From the NCBI GenBank assembly GCA_963784065.1, contig CAWAQA010000009.1, positions 248,001 to 312,000 on the forward strand: a stretch of DNA of 64,000 nucleotides, read 5' to 3'. Positions 18,405 to 28,560 of the stretch are shown here, piece by piece (position 1 is the stretch's first letter; each line of letters begins with the position of its first letter). Source of the DNA: CAWAQA01 sp963784065. Lineage in GTDB: Bacteria > Acidobacteriota > Vicinamibacteria > Vicinamibacterales > UBA2999. The position numbers and the translations under genes were made by a program. The notes below the pieces were generated by a model. The model ran no database searches. It was not told the origin of the DNA and saw nothing but the letters and a program-made list of their open reading frames with translations.

Positions 18405-21400
18405 ATGCTCAACAGGATTATCGAAGTCTCGCTGAACAACCGCGTCCTCGTCGTCGCGCTGGCCTGCGCGCTCGGGGCGTGGGGCTGGTGGGCGGCAGGC
18501 GCGACGCCGATCGACGCGATTCCCGATCTCTCCGACAACCAGGTCATCGTCTTCACCGACTGGCCAGGTCACAGCGCACAGGAGGTGGAGGACCAGGTCA
18601 CGTATCCGCTGACCGTCAACCTCCAGGGCCTGGCCGGCGTCCGCGTCGTCCGCTCGCAGTCGGCATTCGGCTTCTCGATGATCTACGCCGTCTTCGAAGA
18701 CGCCATCGATCAGTATTTCGCCCGCGCCCGCGTGCTCGAGCGGCTCAGCCTCGTCACATCACTCCTGCCTGAGGGCACGACGCCAACGCTTGGACCCGAC
18801 GCGACCGGCGTCGGCCACGTGTTCTGGTACACGGTCGAAGGCGACGGCCAGTCGCTGCGCGATCTGCGCACCATCCAGGACTGGTTCGTCCGTTACCAGC
18901 TCAACGCCGTGCCCGGCGTGGCCGAGGTCGCCTCGATCGGCGGACACGTCCAGCAGTACCAGATCGACATCGATCCCAACCGGCTCCGGGCGTACAACCT
19001 CTCGCTCGGCGACGTCGTCGAAGCGGTCCGCCGGAGCAACCAGAATGTCGGCGGCAACGTGCTCGAAGCCAACGGCACGTGGTCGATCGTCCGCGGCGTC
19101 GGGCTGGTCGAATCAGTGGAGGACCTCGAGGCAGATCGTGGTCGGCGCATCGGGAGGCGTGCCGGTCTACGTGCACCAGATAGGCGAGGTGCGCGTGGGC
19201 GACGCGTTCCGCGTGGCGTCGCTGGTGAAAGGCCGCGACGAGGCGGTCGGCGGCGTCGTCGTCGCGCGCACGGGCGCCAACGCGCAGCAGGTGATCGACG
19301 GCGTCAAGGCGCGCATCGCGCAGATCAGCCCCGGCCTCCCGCCCGGCGTCCGAATCGTCCCGTTCTACGACCGCTCGACGCTGATCGCGCAGGCGGTTGA
19401 CACGCTGCGCATCACGCTGCTCGAAGAGATCGCGCTGGTGACGCTCGCCCACGTCATCTTCCTGATGCACGTGCGCTCGATCCTCGTCGTGACGCTGCCG
19501 CTGCCGCTCGCCGTGCTCATCTCGTTCCTCGGCATGTACTACGCCGGCATCTCCTCGAACATCATGAGCCTGGCGGGCATCGCCATCGCCATCGGCGTGC
19601 TGGTGGACGCGGGCATCGTCGTCACCGAGAACGCGTTCCGGCAGGTCGAGCGGAGCGGCGTCGATGTCCACGATCGACGCGCGGTGTGGCGCGTCGTCCT
19701 CGAGTCAACCCGCCTGGTCGGCCGGCCGGTCTTCTACTCGATGGCGATCATCGTGCTCGCGTTCATTCCCGTCTTTGCGCTGACCGGGCCAGGCGGGCAA
19801 GCTGTTCCAGCCGCTGGCGTTCACGAAGACGTTCGCCGTCCTGGCGGCGACGCTCCTCGCCGTCACGCTCGTGCCGGTTCTCTGCACGCTGCTTCTCGGC
19901 GGAAAGCTCCACGACGAAGCGGCCAACCCGGTGATGCGAGGGCTGCGCCGCCTCTACCGCCCGTCGCTCGAGGGGGCGCTCTCGCATCGATGGGCGACGA
20001 TCGCCGGCGCCGCCCTGCTGCTCGCGGGCGCCCTGGTGGTCGGGGCGCGCATCGGCACCGAGTTCATGCCGCCGCTCAACGAGGGCGACCTCCTCTTCAT
20101 GCCGATCTCCGACCCGAGCATCTCGCTCGAGCAGAACACGGAAATCGCGCGCATGCAGAACACGGCGCTCATGCAGGTGCCGGAGGTCGAGTACGCGGTG
20201 GCGAAGGTCGGCCGCGCCGACACGTCAACGGATCCGTCGCCGCTGAACATGACGGAGACGGTCGTGCACCTCAAGCCGCGCGAGCAGTGGCGCGCCGGGT
20301 TGACGCTCGAGCAGCTGCGCGCGGAGCTGGGACAGGCCGCGGAGCTTCCCGGCGTCACCAACATCTGGACGATGCCGATCATCAACCGCATCGACATGCT
20401 CGCGACCGGCGTGCGCTCGGAGATCGGGGTCAAGGTCTACGGCAGCGACCTGGCGGTGCTGGACGAAACCGCCGCGGCGGGTCGCGGCGGTGCTGCGGAC
20501 CGTTCCCGGCGCAGCCAACGTGTACCCGGAACCGTTGACCGGCGCCCAGTACCTGAACGTGCGCGTCGATCGCGACGAGGCGGCCCGCTACGGGCTCACC
20601 GTGGCGGCCGTGCAGGAGGTGATCGAGACGGCGGTCGGCGAGCGGATCGTCACCCGCACGCTCGAGGGCAGGCGCCGCTTTCCGGTCCGCGTGCGGTATG
20701 CGGCGGAGTACCGCGACGAGGTGCAGGCGCTCGGCAACGTCCTGATTGCCGCACCGTCCGGGGAACAGGTGCCGCTGGCGCAGGTCGCGCGCTTCGAGCA
20801 GGCGCGCGGCGCCGCCATGATCACCTCCGAGAACGGGCTGCTCCTGGCCACCGTGCTGCTCAACGTGCAGGGCCGCGACGTCGGCGGCTTCGTCGAGGAG
20901 GCGCGGGCCGCCGTCGCCGACGCGTGTGGCGCTGCCGCCGGGCTACTTCATCGGGTGGAGCGGCCAGTTCGAGAACCAGGAGCGCGCGCGCGAGCGGCTC
21001 CAGATCCTGGTACCCATCGTCGATCCTCGTCATCTTCGGTCTGCTGTATTTCACCTACCACTCGGCCGTCGAGGCGGCGCACGTGCTGCTGACCGTCCCC
21101 TTTGCGCTGACCGGCGGCGTCTACCTGCTCTGGCTGCTGGGCTATAACTTTTCGGTCGCCGTGTGGGTCGGCTTCATCGCGCTCTTCGGGACCGCCGTCC
21201 AGACGGCGGTCGTGATGGTCATTTATCTCGACGAGGCGCTTCAGCGGAAGGTGGCCGAGCTCGGCAGCGCGTTGACCCGGCAGGACGTGCGGGATGCCGT
21301 CATCGAAGGCGCGCTGCTGCGGCTGCGTCCGAAGATCATGACCGTGTCGACCGTCGTCGCCGGCCTGCTGCCGATCATGTGGAGCAGCCGCGTGGGCGCC

Positions 21401-21553
21401 GAAGTGATGAAGCCGCTGGCGGCACCCGTGCTCGGCGGGATGGTGTCGTCGCTGCTGCTACGTGCTGATCGTCACGCCCGTGCTCTTCTCTGGATCCATG
21501 AACGGCGTCTCGGTGTGTCGCGGCGCGAGCGCATCGCGTCATCGCCTGACGCC
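18405..21553 (+). CDS. CusA/CzcA-family RND efflux pump (second copy), broken by about seven frameshifts
   Basis: Joined across frames, this is a full-length pump of about 1045 residues, from MLNRIIEVSLNNRVLV through DAIPDLSDNQVIVF, AGIAIAIGVLVDAGIVV, EFMPPLNEGDLLFMP and LKPREQWRAG to LIVTPVLF. Breaks lie near 19130, 19795, 20480, 20925, 21015, 21460 and 21490. Each clearly resolved break is one extra base (for example GGG-C-AAG in GGKLFQPLAF and GCG-T-GTG in DAVALPPG). Conserved protein continues directly at every junction, so sequence error is more likely than decay. It heads a plus-strand operon with its own FixH-like protein, outer-membrane factor and fusion protein. The start follows a dispersed repeat and no ribosome-binding site is visible. 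Confidence 0.85.
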
Positions 21554-22009
21554 GTGGCGATCGCCCCCGCGCCGGCGGGGCGCAGCCGGCGACGGGCGGT
21601 CGTGGCGGTTGTCGTCATTGTCGGTGCACTCCTGGCGGGCGCCTTCTGGATCCGAGACCGCCCTGCGCCAACCGGCGGCACGGTCCTCGAAACCGTGCGG
21701 ACCGATGGTCTGGTGATCACGCTGTCGAATGCCGACGGCACGCTGCGGCAGGGCAGCAACCGGTTCCGGATCGAGTTCCGCTCGGAGCGGACGAACGAGC
21801 TCGTGGACGTCGGCGCCGTGCAGCTCGGCGCCGCGATGACGATGCCGGGGATGGTCATGACGAGTCCGATCACGATCGCTCCGGCTGGACAGCCAGGCGT
21901 GTATGAGGCAACGGGGGAGTACAGCATGGCGGGATCGTGGCAGATGACGCTGGAATGGAACGGGCCGGCCGGCCGCGGCTCGGCGGCGTTCGACGGGGAC
22001 GTGCAATGA
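21554..22009 (+). CDS. membrane-anchored FixH/YtkA-like domain protein of efflux operon 2
   Basis: About 151 residues from a GTG at 21554: a basic start (APAGRSRRRA), one transmembrane helix (VVAVVVIVGALLAGAFW), then a beta-sandwich domain with VITLSNADGTLRQGSNRFRI and GAAMTMPGMVM. A similar domain forms the C-terminus of the fusion protein in operon 1. No stop separates it from the preceding pump frame, so it could be a C-terminal extension of that CusA; the separate start is chosen because of the basic residues and membrane anchor. Met-rich motifs hint at periplasmic copper handling, which is inference. Its stop overlaps an ATG at 22006. Confidence 0.6.
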   Translation: MAIAPAPAGRSRRRAVVAVVVIVGALLAGAFWIRDRPAPTGGTVLETVRTDGLVITLSNADGTLRQGSNRFRIEFRSERTNELVDVGAVQLGAAMTMPGMVMTSPITIAPAGQPGVYEATGEYSMAGSWQMTLEWNGPAGRGSAAFDGDVQ

Positions 22010-22066
22010 CGCGCATGACACGCATCGCGATGGACGCGCCCGTGCGCCGGGCTGCCCGCACGGGCC

Positions 22067-23358
22067 ATGGCGTCACGCAGCCACAGAGCCAGACATGGTT
22101 TCTCTGTGACTCTGTGTCTCTGTGCCCTGCTGGCACCGCCTCCCTCCGCCCGTGCGCAGGAAGTCACGGTCGAAGAGCTCGTCTCGATTGCCTTCGCGGG
22201 CGCGCCCGAGCTGCGCGCCGCGCGCCTCGATGTCACCGTGGCGGGCGGCGAGGTCGTTCAGGCGGAACTTCGTCCGAATCCGATCGCTGACCGCCAGTCA
22301 AGAACTGGGCGACACGGTGTCCTCGACGATGGGCGTCGAGTGGCCGCTCGATCTCTTCCGGCGCTCCACGCGAATTGACGTAGCGAGCCGCGCGCGCGAT
22401 ATGGCGTCGCTGGCCGTGCGGGATCGCCAGCGCCTGCTCGCGGCGGCGGTTCGCGAGCAGGCGGGACGCCTGCTCGCGGCCCGGCGGGTGCTCGAGGTGA
22501 CCAATGAAGCGCTCACGGCGGCGCGCCGCATGCGCGACCTGCTCGATCGGCGGGTCACCGAGGGCGGGGTGCCGAAACTCGAGGCGAACCTCGCCGCCGT
22601 GGAGGCGCTGCAGATCGAGGCGGCCGCCGCCCTGGCCGCGGGTGAGGCGGAAGCGGCGATGATCGAGTTGAAGGCGGTCGCGGGACTCTCCTCCCGATGC
22701 GCCGCTCGTGATCACCGACTCGCTCGAACCTCTCGTCCGCGCCGCGCCAGTGCCGCGATTCGACGCCGGCGGCCGCGATCGAGGCGCGCCCGGACATCCG
22801 CGAAGCTGGCGGCCCGCATCACCCTGGCGGATGCCCGGGCCGCGCACGCGCGTCAGCGAAGGCCGCTTCGACATGTCACTGGTCGGCCGGCGTACACGCG
22901 CATGGACTTCGGGTTCGCGCAGCAGGGCTTCGACGACCGCGGCGTGCGCGTGCCCATCGAGGGTATCTTTCACTCCGTGACGCGTGGGCGCGCGAGTGAC
23001 GATTCCGGCCTTCAATCGCAACCAGGGCGCGCTGGCGTCGGCCCTGGCTGAACGGCGACGCGCCGAGGCCATGCTGGAGGCGCAGCAGCGTGCGGTCCGG
23101 GCGGAGGTGGATGCGGCGCAGGCGCGGGAGCGCGAGGCACGGCGCGCCGTGGAGCTATATGCTTCCACTGTGCGCGACCTGGCGCGGCAGAACGTCGACG
23201 TCGTCCTCGAGGCCTACGACCTGGGCCGCTTCCCGTTGTCGGACCTGCTCGCCCAGCAGCGCCGCTATCTGGACGTCGAAGCGGACTACACGGAGGTGCT
23301 GTCCCGCGCCTACCAGGCGCGGGCGGCCGTGCGCCGCGCGCTGGGGGAGATTCCGTGA
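22067..23358 (+). CDS. CusC/TolC-family outer-membrane factor of efflux operon 2, about five frameshifts
   Basis: Pieces in three frames join into an outer-membrane efflux protein of about 425 residues: VEELVSIAFAGAPELRAARL, then GVEWPLDLFRRSTR, the coiled-coil segment RRVTEGGVPKLEANLAAVEA, PLVITDSLEPLV, and finally IPAFNRNQGALASALAERRR to the end at 23358. Breaks lie near 22285, 22695, 22750-22800 (two) and 22980. The signal peptide core (SVTLCLCALLA) is encoded by a copy of the dispersed CACAGAG/CTCTGTG repeat. The stop overlaps the GTG of the fusion-protein gene (GTGA), showing translational coupling. Confidence 0.8.
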
Positions 23359-24622
23359 ACGATCCGCGCGGCGGCGTCCGCTGGCCACTGCTCCTCGCGG
23401 GCGGCGTCTGCCTGGTCGCCATTGGCCTCGCGATCGGATACGAGCTGCGTCCCGGCCCTCCCCCGCCAGCCGCGACCGCTCATTCAGACATGGAGATGTC
23501 CGGCGCCGGCCACGCGGCGCATGGCGCGGCGATGCCGGCGGCGCAGGAATCCTCCGCCTCGGACGCTGTCGTGACGCTCAGCGCCGGAGATGGTCGCGCG
23601 GGCAGGGATCAAGACCGCCCATGCGGACGCTGGGTACTGCAACGACGTCGCTCCGCCTGCCGGGCGTGGTGCAGCCGAACGCCTACAAGGAGGTGGCGGT
23701 GACGTCGCTCGTCTCCGGCCGCGTCATGCAGGTGCGCACCGAGCTCGGGCAGCGCGTCAGTACCGGGGAGGCGCTGGCCACCGTCTACAGTCCGGAGCTC
23801 GCCGACGCCCAGACCGCGTTCATCGTGGCGCGCGCCGATCAGGTGGCGCACGCGCAGCGGCAGACGCGAACGCAGCGCCTCACGGCGATAGGAGCGGCGA
23901 GCCGTGAAGAGCTCGAAACGCTCGAGGCCGAGCGCGCGATGCACGACTCCGCGGTCGAGAAGGCAAGGGCCCGGCTCATCCTGCTCGGCATCCCCGAGGA
24001 GCGCACCCAGCGCCTGGCCGGTCCGCAGGACGTCGTCACCACGATCGACGTGCGGGCGCCGCTGGCGGGCGTCGTCACGCAGCGCACGGCGAACCCGGGG
24101 CTCAATATCGATCCGGCCACGCCGCTCTTCACCATCGTGGACCTGTCAACGGTCTGGGTGATGGGCGACCTCTTCGAGCGCGACTTCGCGAAGGTGAGCG
24201 AAGGGAGCCCGGTCACCATCACCAGCGCGGCTTATCCCGGCGTGACGCTCCACGGGCGCGTCGGCTACATCGATCCGCAGGTACAGCAGGAAACACGCAC
24301 CGCCAAGTTGAGGGTGGAGGTCCCTAATCCCGCTGGCCGGCTTCGCCTCGGCATGTACGTGGACCTCAACGTCGGCGAGACGATGCGCGAGGGCATGTTC
24401 GTCCCGAAAGCCGCCGTCCAGATCGTGGGTGCGCAGCCGGTCGTCTACGTCGCCAGCACGGACCATCCCGGACGGTTCATCGAGCGGAGAGTCGAAGTGG
24501 GCGATCCGGCCGGCGACCGCGTTCTCGTGCTCGCCGGTCTCGAGCCGGGCGATCTCGTCGTCACCGAAGGCGTATTCTTCCTGCGGGCCGAGCAGGAGCG
24601 GCTCCGCCGCAGCCGGCAGTAA
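23355..24622 (+). CDS. CusB-like periplasmic membrane fusion protein of efflux operon 2, two frameshifts
   Basis: The GTG at 23355 overlaps the outer-membrane-factor stop. An N-terminal anchor (LLLAGGVCLVAIGLAIGY) is followed by a His/Met-rich segment (HSDMEMSGAGHAAHGAAM), typical of copper adaptors. The frame breaks twice between 23583 and 23640. After that the main adaptor is continuous: VVQPNAYKEVAVTSLVSGRV, STGEALATVYSPELADAQ, the lipoyl-like return VRAPLAGVVTQRTANPG, and beta-barrel VTLHGRVGYIDPQVQQETRT. It bridges the CusA pump and the outer-membrane channel. The corrected length is about 420 residues. The His/Met segment favours Cu/Ag over Zn/Cd as substrate. Confidence 0.86.
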
Positions 24623-24650
24623 GGGGATCCTGTAAACGAAGGAGATGTTT

Positions 24651-25139
24651 ATGAGGAACGTGTCGCGCTTGCCGATGCTCGGTTTCCTGGTGATCGCATT
24701 GCTCGGCCTGGCGGCTGTCGCCGGGACGGTCTACGGTCAATCCTCAGCCACCGGAACGCCACTCATGGGAGCCTGGCGCGTCACGGAGATCTCGGATGCG
24801 AACGGCGCTCCAGTCACCAGTCCTCAGCCGAGCCTGTATGTCTTCACGAAGCAGCACTACAGCTTTGTCCGGATGAACGGCGCGAAGCCGATGCCCGAGT
24901 ACCCGTCGAACGACAAGGCGACCGACGCCGACAAGGTGGCGGTCTTCAACATGCTTTATATGAATTCGGGCACCTACACGGTGACCGGGAACAAGCTGGC
25001 GACCAAAGCGCTGGTCGCCAAGAGCAAGTTCGCCATCGGCGGTGCCGGTAACCAGTATGACTTCGCGGCGACGGGCAACTCGCTCGTGCTGACGCAGAGG
25101 CCATCGGGAGCCGTCATCAAGCTGGTCCGCCTCGAGTAG
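24651..25139 (+). CDS. exported lipocalin-like small protein
   Basis: The start is set at 24651 because AAGGAG ends 6 bp upstream; an ATG two codons earlier would touch the ribosome-binding site. A signal peptide (residues ~1-30, ending VYGQ) leads into a 130-residue beta-rich domain beginning LMGAWRVTEISDANG and ending IKLVRLE, the pattern of bacterial lipocalin-like single-domain proteins. No ligand can be named. It ends 2 bp before the MBL-fold gene, so the two are co-transcribed, and it follows the efflux operon by 28 bp. Confidence 0.75.
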   Translation: MRNVSRLPMLGFLVIALLGLAAVAGTVYGQSSATGTPLMGAWRVTEISDANGAPVTSPQPSLYVFTKQHYSFVRMNGAKPMPEYPSNDKATDADKVAVFNMLYMNSGTYTVTGNKLATKALVAKSKFAIGGAGNQYDFAATGNSLVLTQRPSGAVIKLVRLE

Positions 25140-25141
25140 CC

Positions 25142-26188
25142 ATGAAGCTGCGCGCCGCTCGCATCATCCTCGCATCCGCCGCTGCCGGCGCACTCGCTGC
25201 GGGCAGCGGCAGCGTGCTCGCACAGCAAGGCCCGGTCACACGGAACTTCGAGGCGGAGATTCAGGCCGCGCTGCAGGGCGCCAAGACCGCCGCCGGGTTC
25301 GACTTCGCCGGCACGCTGGTCCGGACGTGTCTGTTGCCTCAGAGCGGCGGCGAAGACACGCGGGACAACGTGCCCGGCTACGTGACGACTCCCGCGAGTG
25401 CGCCGGCGCGCGACACGTGGTACGCGGACCCGGCGAAGGTCTTTGACAACCTCTACTTCGTCGGCGGGAAGGTGCACTCGTCCTGGGCGTTGACGACGAG
25501 CGAGGGGATCATCCTCCTCGACACGATCTTTCCCTATAACTCGGAGGAGCTGATCGTCGGTGGCCTGCAGAAGGTCGGTCTCGATCCGCGGAACATCAAG
25601 TACGTGATCATCTCCCACGCGCACGCCGACCACATCGGCGGCGCCGAGATGCTGCAGACGCGGTATAAAGCGCGCGTGGTGATGAGCGAGCCCGACTGGG
25701 CGTCTGTCGCGAAGTACCCGAACCGCTTCAAGACGATGGCGCCCACACGCGACATCGTGGCTACCGACGGCATGAAGATCACGCTTGGCGGGACGACGGT
25801 GACGACCTGGTTCACGCCCGGACACACGCCGGGCACCCTGTCATACACGTTCACGGTGTCGGACCGCGGCAAGCCGGTCAACGTGGCCTATTCGGGAGGC
25901 ACGGCCTTCAATTTCGTCAACAACACGCCGGATCCGGGCATCCGGAACTTCCAGATCTATATCGATTCGCAGAAGCACATGGCCGAGAAGGCCCGGGCCA
26001 GCGGCGCGACCGTCCTGCTGTCGAACCACTCGGAGTTCGACAACGCGTTCAACAAGAACAGGATGCTCGCCGGCCGCGGGAACGGCCCGCATCCATATGA
26101 GCTGGGGGCCGAAGCGGTCCAGCGGTATTTCGAGGTGATGCAGGGCTGTGCGCGGGCCGCCCAGCTTCGGCTGGAACAGCGAAGATAG
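25142..26188 (+). CDS. metallo-beta-lactamase-fold hydrolase, subclass B3-like
   Basis: A 348-residue secreted enzyme with a signal peptide ending SVLAQQ. The zinc-binding set of subclass B3 is complete: HAHADH, His in TPGHTPG, and the C-terminal His in LSNHSEFDN, a position and context typical of B3 enzymes (the L1/FEZ group). WYADPAKVFDNLYFVGGK before the fold also fits B3. It could hydrolyse beta-lactams or another cyclic amide or lactone; environmental B3 homologues are often active but this cannot be shown from sequence. It starts 2 bp after the lipocalin-like gene. The frame is intact and about 70 residues longer at the N-terminus than clinical B3 enzymes. Confidence 0.85.
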   Translation: MKLRAARIILASAAAGALAAGSGSVLAQQGPVTRNFEAEIQAALQGAKTAAGFDFAGTLVRTCLLPQSGGEDTRDNVPGYVTTPASAPARDTWYADPAKVFDNLYFVGGKVHSSWALTTSEGIILLDTIFPYNSEELIVGGLQKVGLDPRNIKYVIISHAHADHIGGAEMLQTRYKARVVMSEPDWASVAKYPNRFKTMAPTRDIVATDGMKITLGGTTVTTWFTPGHTPGTLSYTFTVSDRGKPVNVAYSGGTAFNFVNNTPDPGIRNFQIYIDSQKHMAEKARASGATVLLSNHSEFDNAFNKNRMLAGRGNGPHPYELGAEAVQRYFEVMQGCARAAQLRLEQRR

Positions 26189-26323
26189 GAGTAGCCGGCA
26201 GCGGGCAGGCGGCAGCGGGCAGTGGCCTGTCTGGCGAAACAGAGTGACAGAGTGCAGAGTCTTCAACCCCTTAACGCCCCGGCCGTTCCTGAACTGCCCT
26301 CTGTCCTGTCTCTTCTACTCGCG
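26189..26323. repeat. short convergent intergenic region with dispersed repeats
   Basis: It contains a GCCGGCAGCGGGCAGGCGGCAGCGGGCAG-like tandem (26194-26222) and a degenerate ACAGAGTGACAGAGTG copy of the CACAGAG repeat (26239-26254). It lies between the convergent MBL and kelch genes. No gene is seen. Confidence 0.6.
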
Positions 26324-27415
26324 TCAGCGTGCCGCAAACTCGAAGGCGTCGTGCGCGGGGACGTTCAGCGGCTCGCCGCCGCTGAACGCCGCCGTGATAT
26401 GGCCGCTGACAATGTGGAAGCGGTTCCCGATCACGCCGCCGCCCTGCCCGTGCCGCGCTTGCTGGAGGAACGGGTACGCCGTCCACGTGTTGGTCGCCGG
26501 GTCGTAGGCTTCGAGCGCGCGGGACACGGAGTTGTTGATCCCGGTGATGCTCTGCCCGCCCGCCACGAAGATCCGGTTCTGATAGACGCCAACCACGCCG
26601 CCGTCGCGTGGCGTCGGCATCCGCAGCTTCACGGCGCCCCAGCGTCTGCCGCGGTGTCGTATTCCTCCACCAGGTCCGTCGTGCTCCCGGTGGCCACCGC
26701 CATCGAGCCGACGCGGCCGCCGATGACGTAGATCTTGCCGTTCACCGCGCCCACGAACATGTGGTTGCGCGGCGTCGGCATCGTCTGCCGCGTCTGCCAG
26801 GTGTTGGTGGCGGGGTCGTACACGTGGTTGATATCGAGCACGCGGTGCGGCTCCTCGCCTCCGAGCGACTGGTTTTCGAGCCCTGGATACGCGGCCACGC
26901 CTCCCATCACGTAGATCTTGCCGCCCGACTCGACCGCGGCAGCGGCCAGCCGGCGTATCGGCATCGGCGCGAGCGCCTTCCACGTGTCGGCGGCAGGGTC
27001 GTACTCCCAGGCGTTGTCGATCGGGAACTGCGTCGGACCTCCGGGCTGCCGCTGCACGCCGCCGCCGAACACATAGATCTTGCCGTTGTAGCCGACGACG
27101 CCGTTGTGGTGCGCCGGCTGCGGCATGTTCTTCTTCTTCGTCCAGCGATCGGCCGCGGGATCGTACTGGTACACCAGTCCGGGAGGCGCGCCCTGTTTCC
27201 CGGCAGTCGGCGACCGGATTGCCGCCAAACAGATACAGCTTTCCGTTGACGACGGTGCTGTCGAATTCTTCGTTGGCTTCCGGGATGGGCGCCAGCCGGA
27301 CCCAGCGTCCCTGATTCTGCGCGCTGAGCGCCGTGGCGAAGACGAGGATGATGGCGGCCGACGCGGGCATCAGCGGCCCGCGCCATACCTTACGCGATGC
27401 GATTGTCCACGACAT
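26324..27415 (-). CDS. exported kelch-repeat beta-propeller protein (copy 4), two compensating frameshifts
   Basis: From the ATG at 27415 a signal peptide (ending ALSAQNQ) and RWVRLAPIPEANEEFDSTVV are in frame. The middle blades (GLVYQYDPAADRWTKKKNMP to the end of blade 4) lie in a second frame between about 27200 and 26632, after which the first frame resumes with WGAVKLRMPTPRDGG and the C-terminus AHDAFEFAAR. Residues between those points in the first frame are Arg-rich nonsense. At the upstream break one extra base before PTAGKQGAPPG is visible. The corrected length is about 360 residues, six blades. It is the last gene of the minus-strand group that ends here. Confidence 0.83.
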   Translation of the reverse strand: MSWTIASRKVWRGPLMPASAAIILVFATALSAQNQGRWVRLAPIPEANEEFDSTVVNGKLYLFGGNPVADCRETGRASRTGVPVRSRGRSLDEEEEHAAAGAPQRRRRLQRQDLCVRRRRAAAARRSDAVPDRQRLGVRPCRRHVEGARADADTPAGRCRGRVGRQDLRDGRRGRVSRARKPVARRRGAAPRARYQPRVRPRHQHLADAADDADAAQPHVRGRGERQDLRHRRPRRLDGGGHREHDGPGGGIRHRGRRWGAVKLRMPTPRDGGVVGVYQNRIFVAGGQSITGINNSVSRALEAYDPATNTWTAYPFLQQARHGQGGGVIGNRFHIVSGHITAAFSGGEPLNVPAHDAFEFAAR

Positions 27416-27474
27416 GGTCGGTCTCCTCTGAATAGCGAACGGCGGGTCCCGGAGGACCTGCCCGACGTCCTGCG

Positions 27475-28560
27475 TTACCGGCTGGACGTGGCGCCAGGCG
27501 CTCGATCAATCTCGAATGCTTCGTGCGCTTCGGTGGCGCCGGGACCGCCGCCGCCGGTGCCGCTCTGCAGCTGGCCGCTCACGGCGTGGAACCGATTGCC
27601 GACGATGCCTCCAGCAAAGCCGTGCCGCGGGACCGACATTGGAGGCAGCGAATACCAGCGATCGCGCGCCGGATCGTATGCCTCGAAGTTGCGGAAGACG
27701 CCGACCATCTCGGAATCCAGGTACTCGCCGCCGACGGTGTAGATCAGCCGTCCATCGGTGCCGTACGCCATCCCGCTTCGCGGATAGATCATGCGCGTCC
27801 GCACCCGCCACCGGTCGGTGGCCGGGTCGTACTCCTCGACGGTGTCCACGGCGCTCGAACCGACGAAGGACCAGCCCACGCGCCCGCCAATGGCGTAAAT
27901 CTTTCCGTTCACGGCGGCTCCGGCATGGTGATTGCGCGGAACGTTCATCGACGTGCGCGTTTCCCAGCGGTTGGTGGCCGGGTCGTAGACCTCGTTGGTC
28001 CCCACCGAGCGATGCGGGACCGTCGCGCTGATCGAGACGTCCTCCTTCTGATCCGGGTGATATCCGGCGCCGCCGATCACATAGATCTTCCCGCCCAGCT
28101 CGGTGGCGAAGCCGCCGCCGCGCTTGGTCGGCATCGCCGCGATCTCGCGCCAGGTGTTCGTCGCGGGCGTGAACTCCCACGAACGGTTGGTCGGAAACCA
28201 GTTGTCGCCGGCCGGAGTCGGCTTGATGCCGCCGCCAAAGACATAGACCTTTCCGTTGTATCCAACCATGGCCTGGTGATGGACGGGCATCGGAATGTCG
28301 GGCTTCTTGGTCCACTTGTCGGTGGCCGGATCGTACTCGTTGAACCAGCCGGCCAGCCCTCCCGGGGCGTTGGCGCCGTAGGCGCCGAGGATGTACAGCT
28401 TCCCTCCGGCGACGGCGCCACCGATCTCCTGCGTCGGCTGCGGGTACGGCGCAAGCCGCACCCAGCGGCCATCGGGCGCCTGCGCGCCGGCGGGAGACAC
28501 GAACACGCACGGCGCCACCAGCGCCAATCAGCGTCCAGAATGATCATGACGACGGGTCAT
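27475..28560 (-). CDS. exported kelch-repeat beta-propeller protein (copy 5)
   Basis: Six kelch blades are continuous from about 28525 to the stop (GGKLYILGAYG, NGKVYVFGGG, GGKIYVIGGAG, NGKIYAIGGRVG, YTVGGEY, then the closing blade). The start is placed at the ATG at 28560, which has GGAGGACCTC upstream and overlaps the end of the MBL gene by 4 bp. Its frame (MTRRHDHSGR) closes after ten codons, but one extra base near 28530 joins it to LALVAPCVFVSPAGAQ, a complete signal peptide. Without the correction only a TTG at 28527 is available. The C-terminus EAHEAFEID matches the other copies. Co-transcribed with the MBL gene. Confidence 0.83.

Noticed and set aside
18405..24622. Programmed ribosomal frameshifting in efflux operon 2
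   Set aside because: There are about 15 breaks in one operon, without slippery heptamers or consistent downstream structures, and the same kind of extra base appears in unrelated genes; sequence error is simpler.
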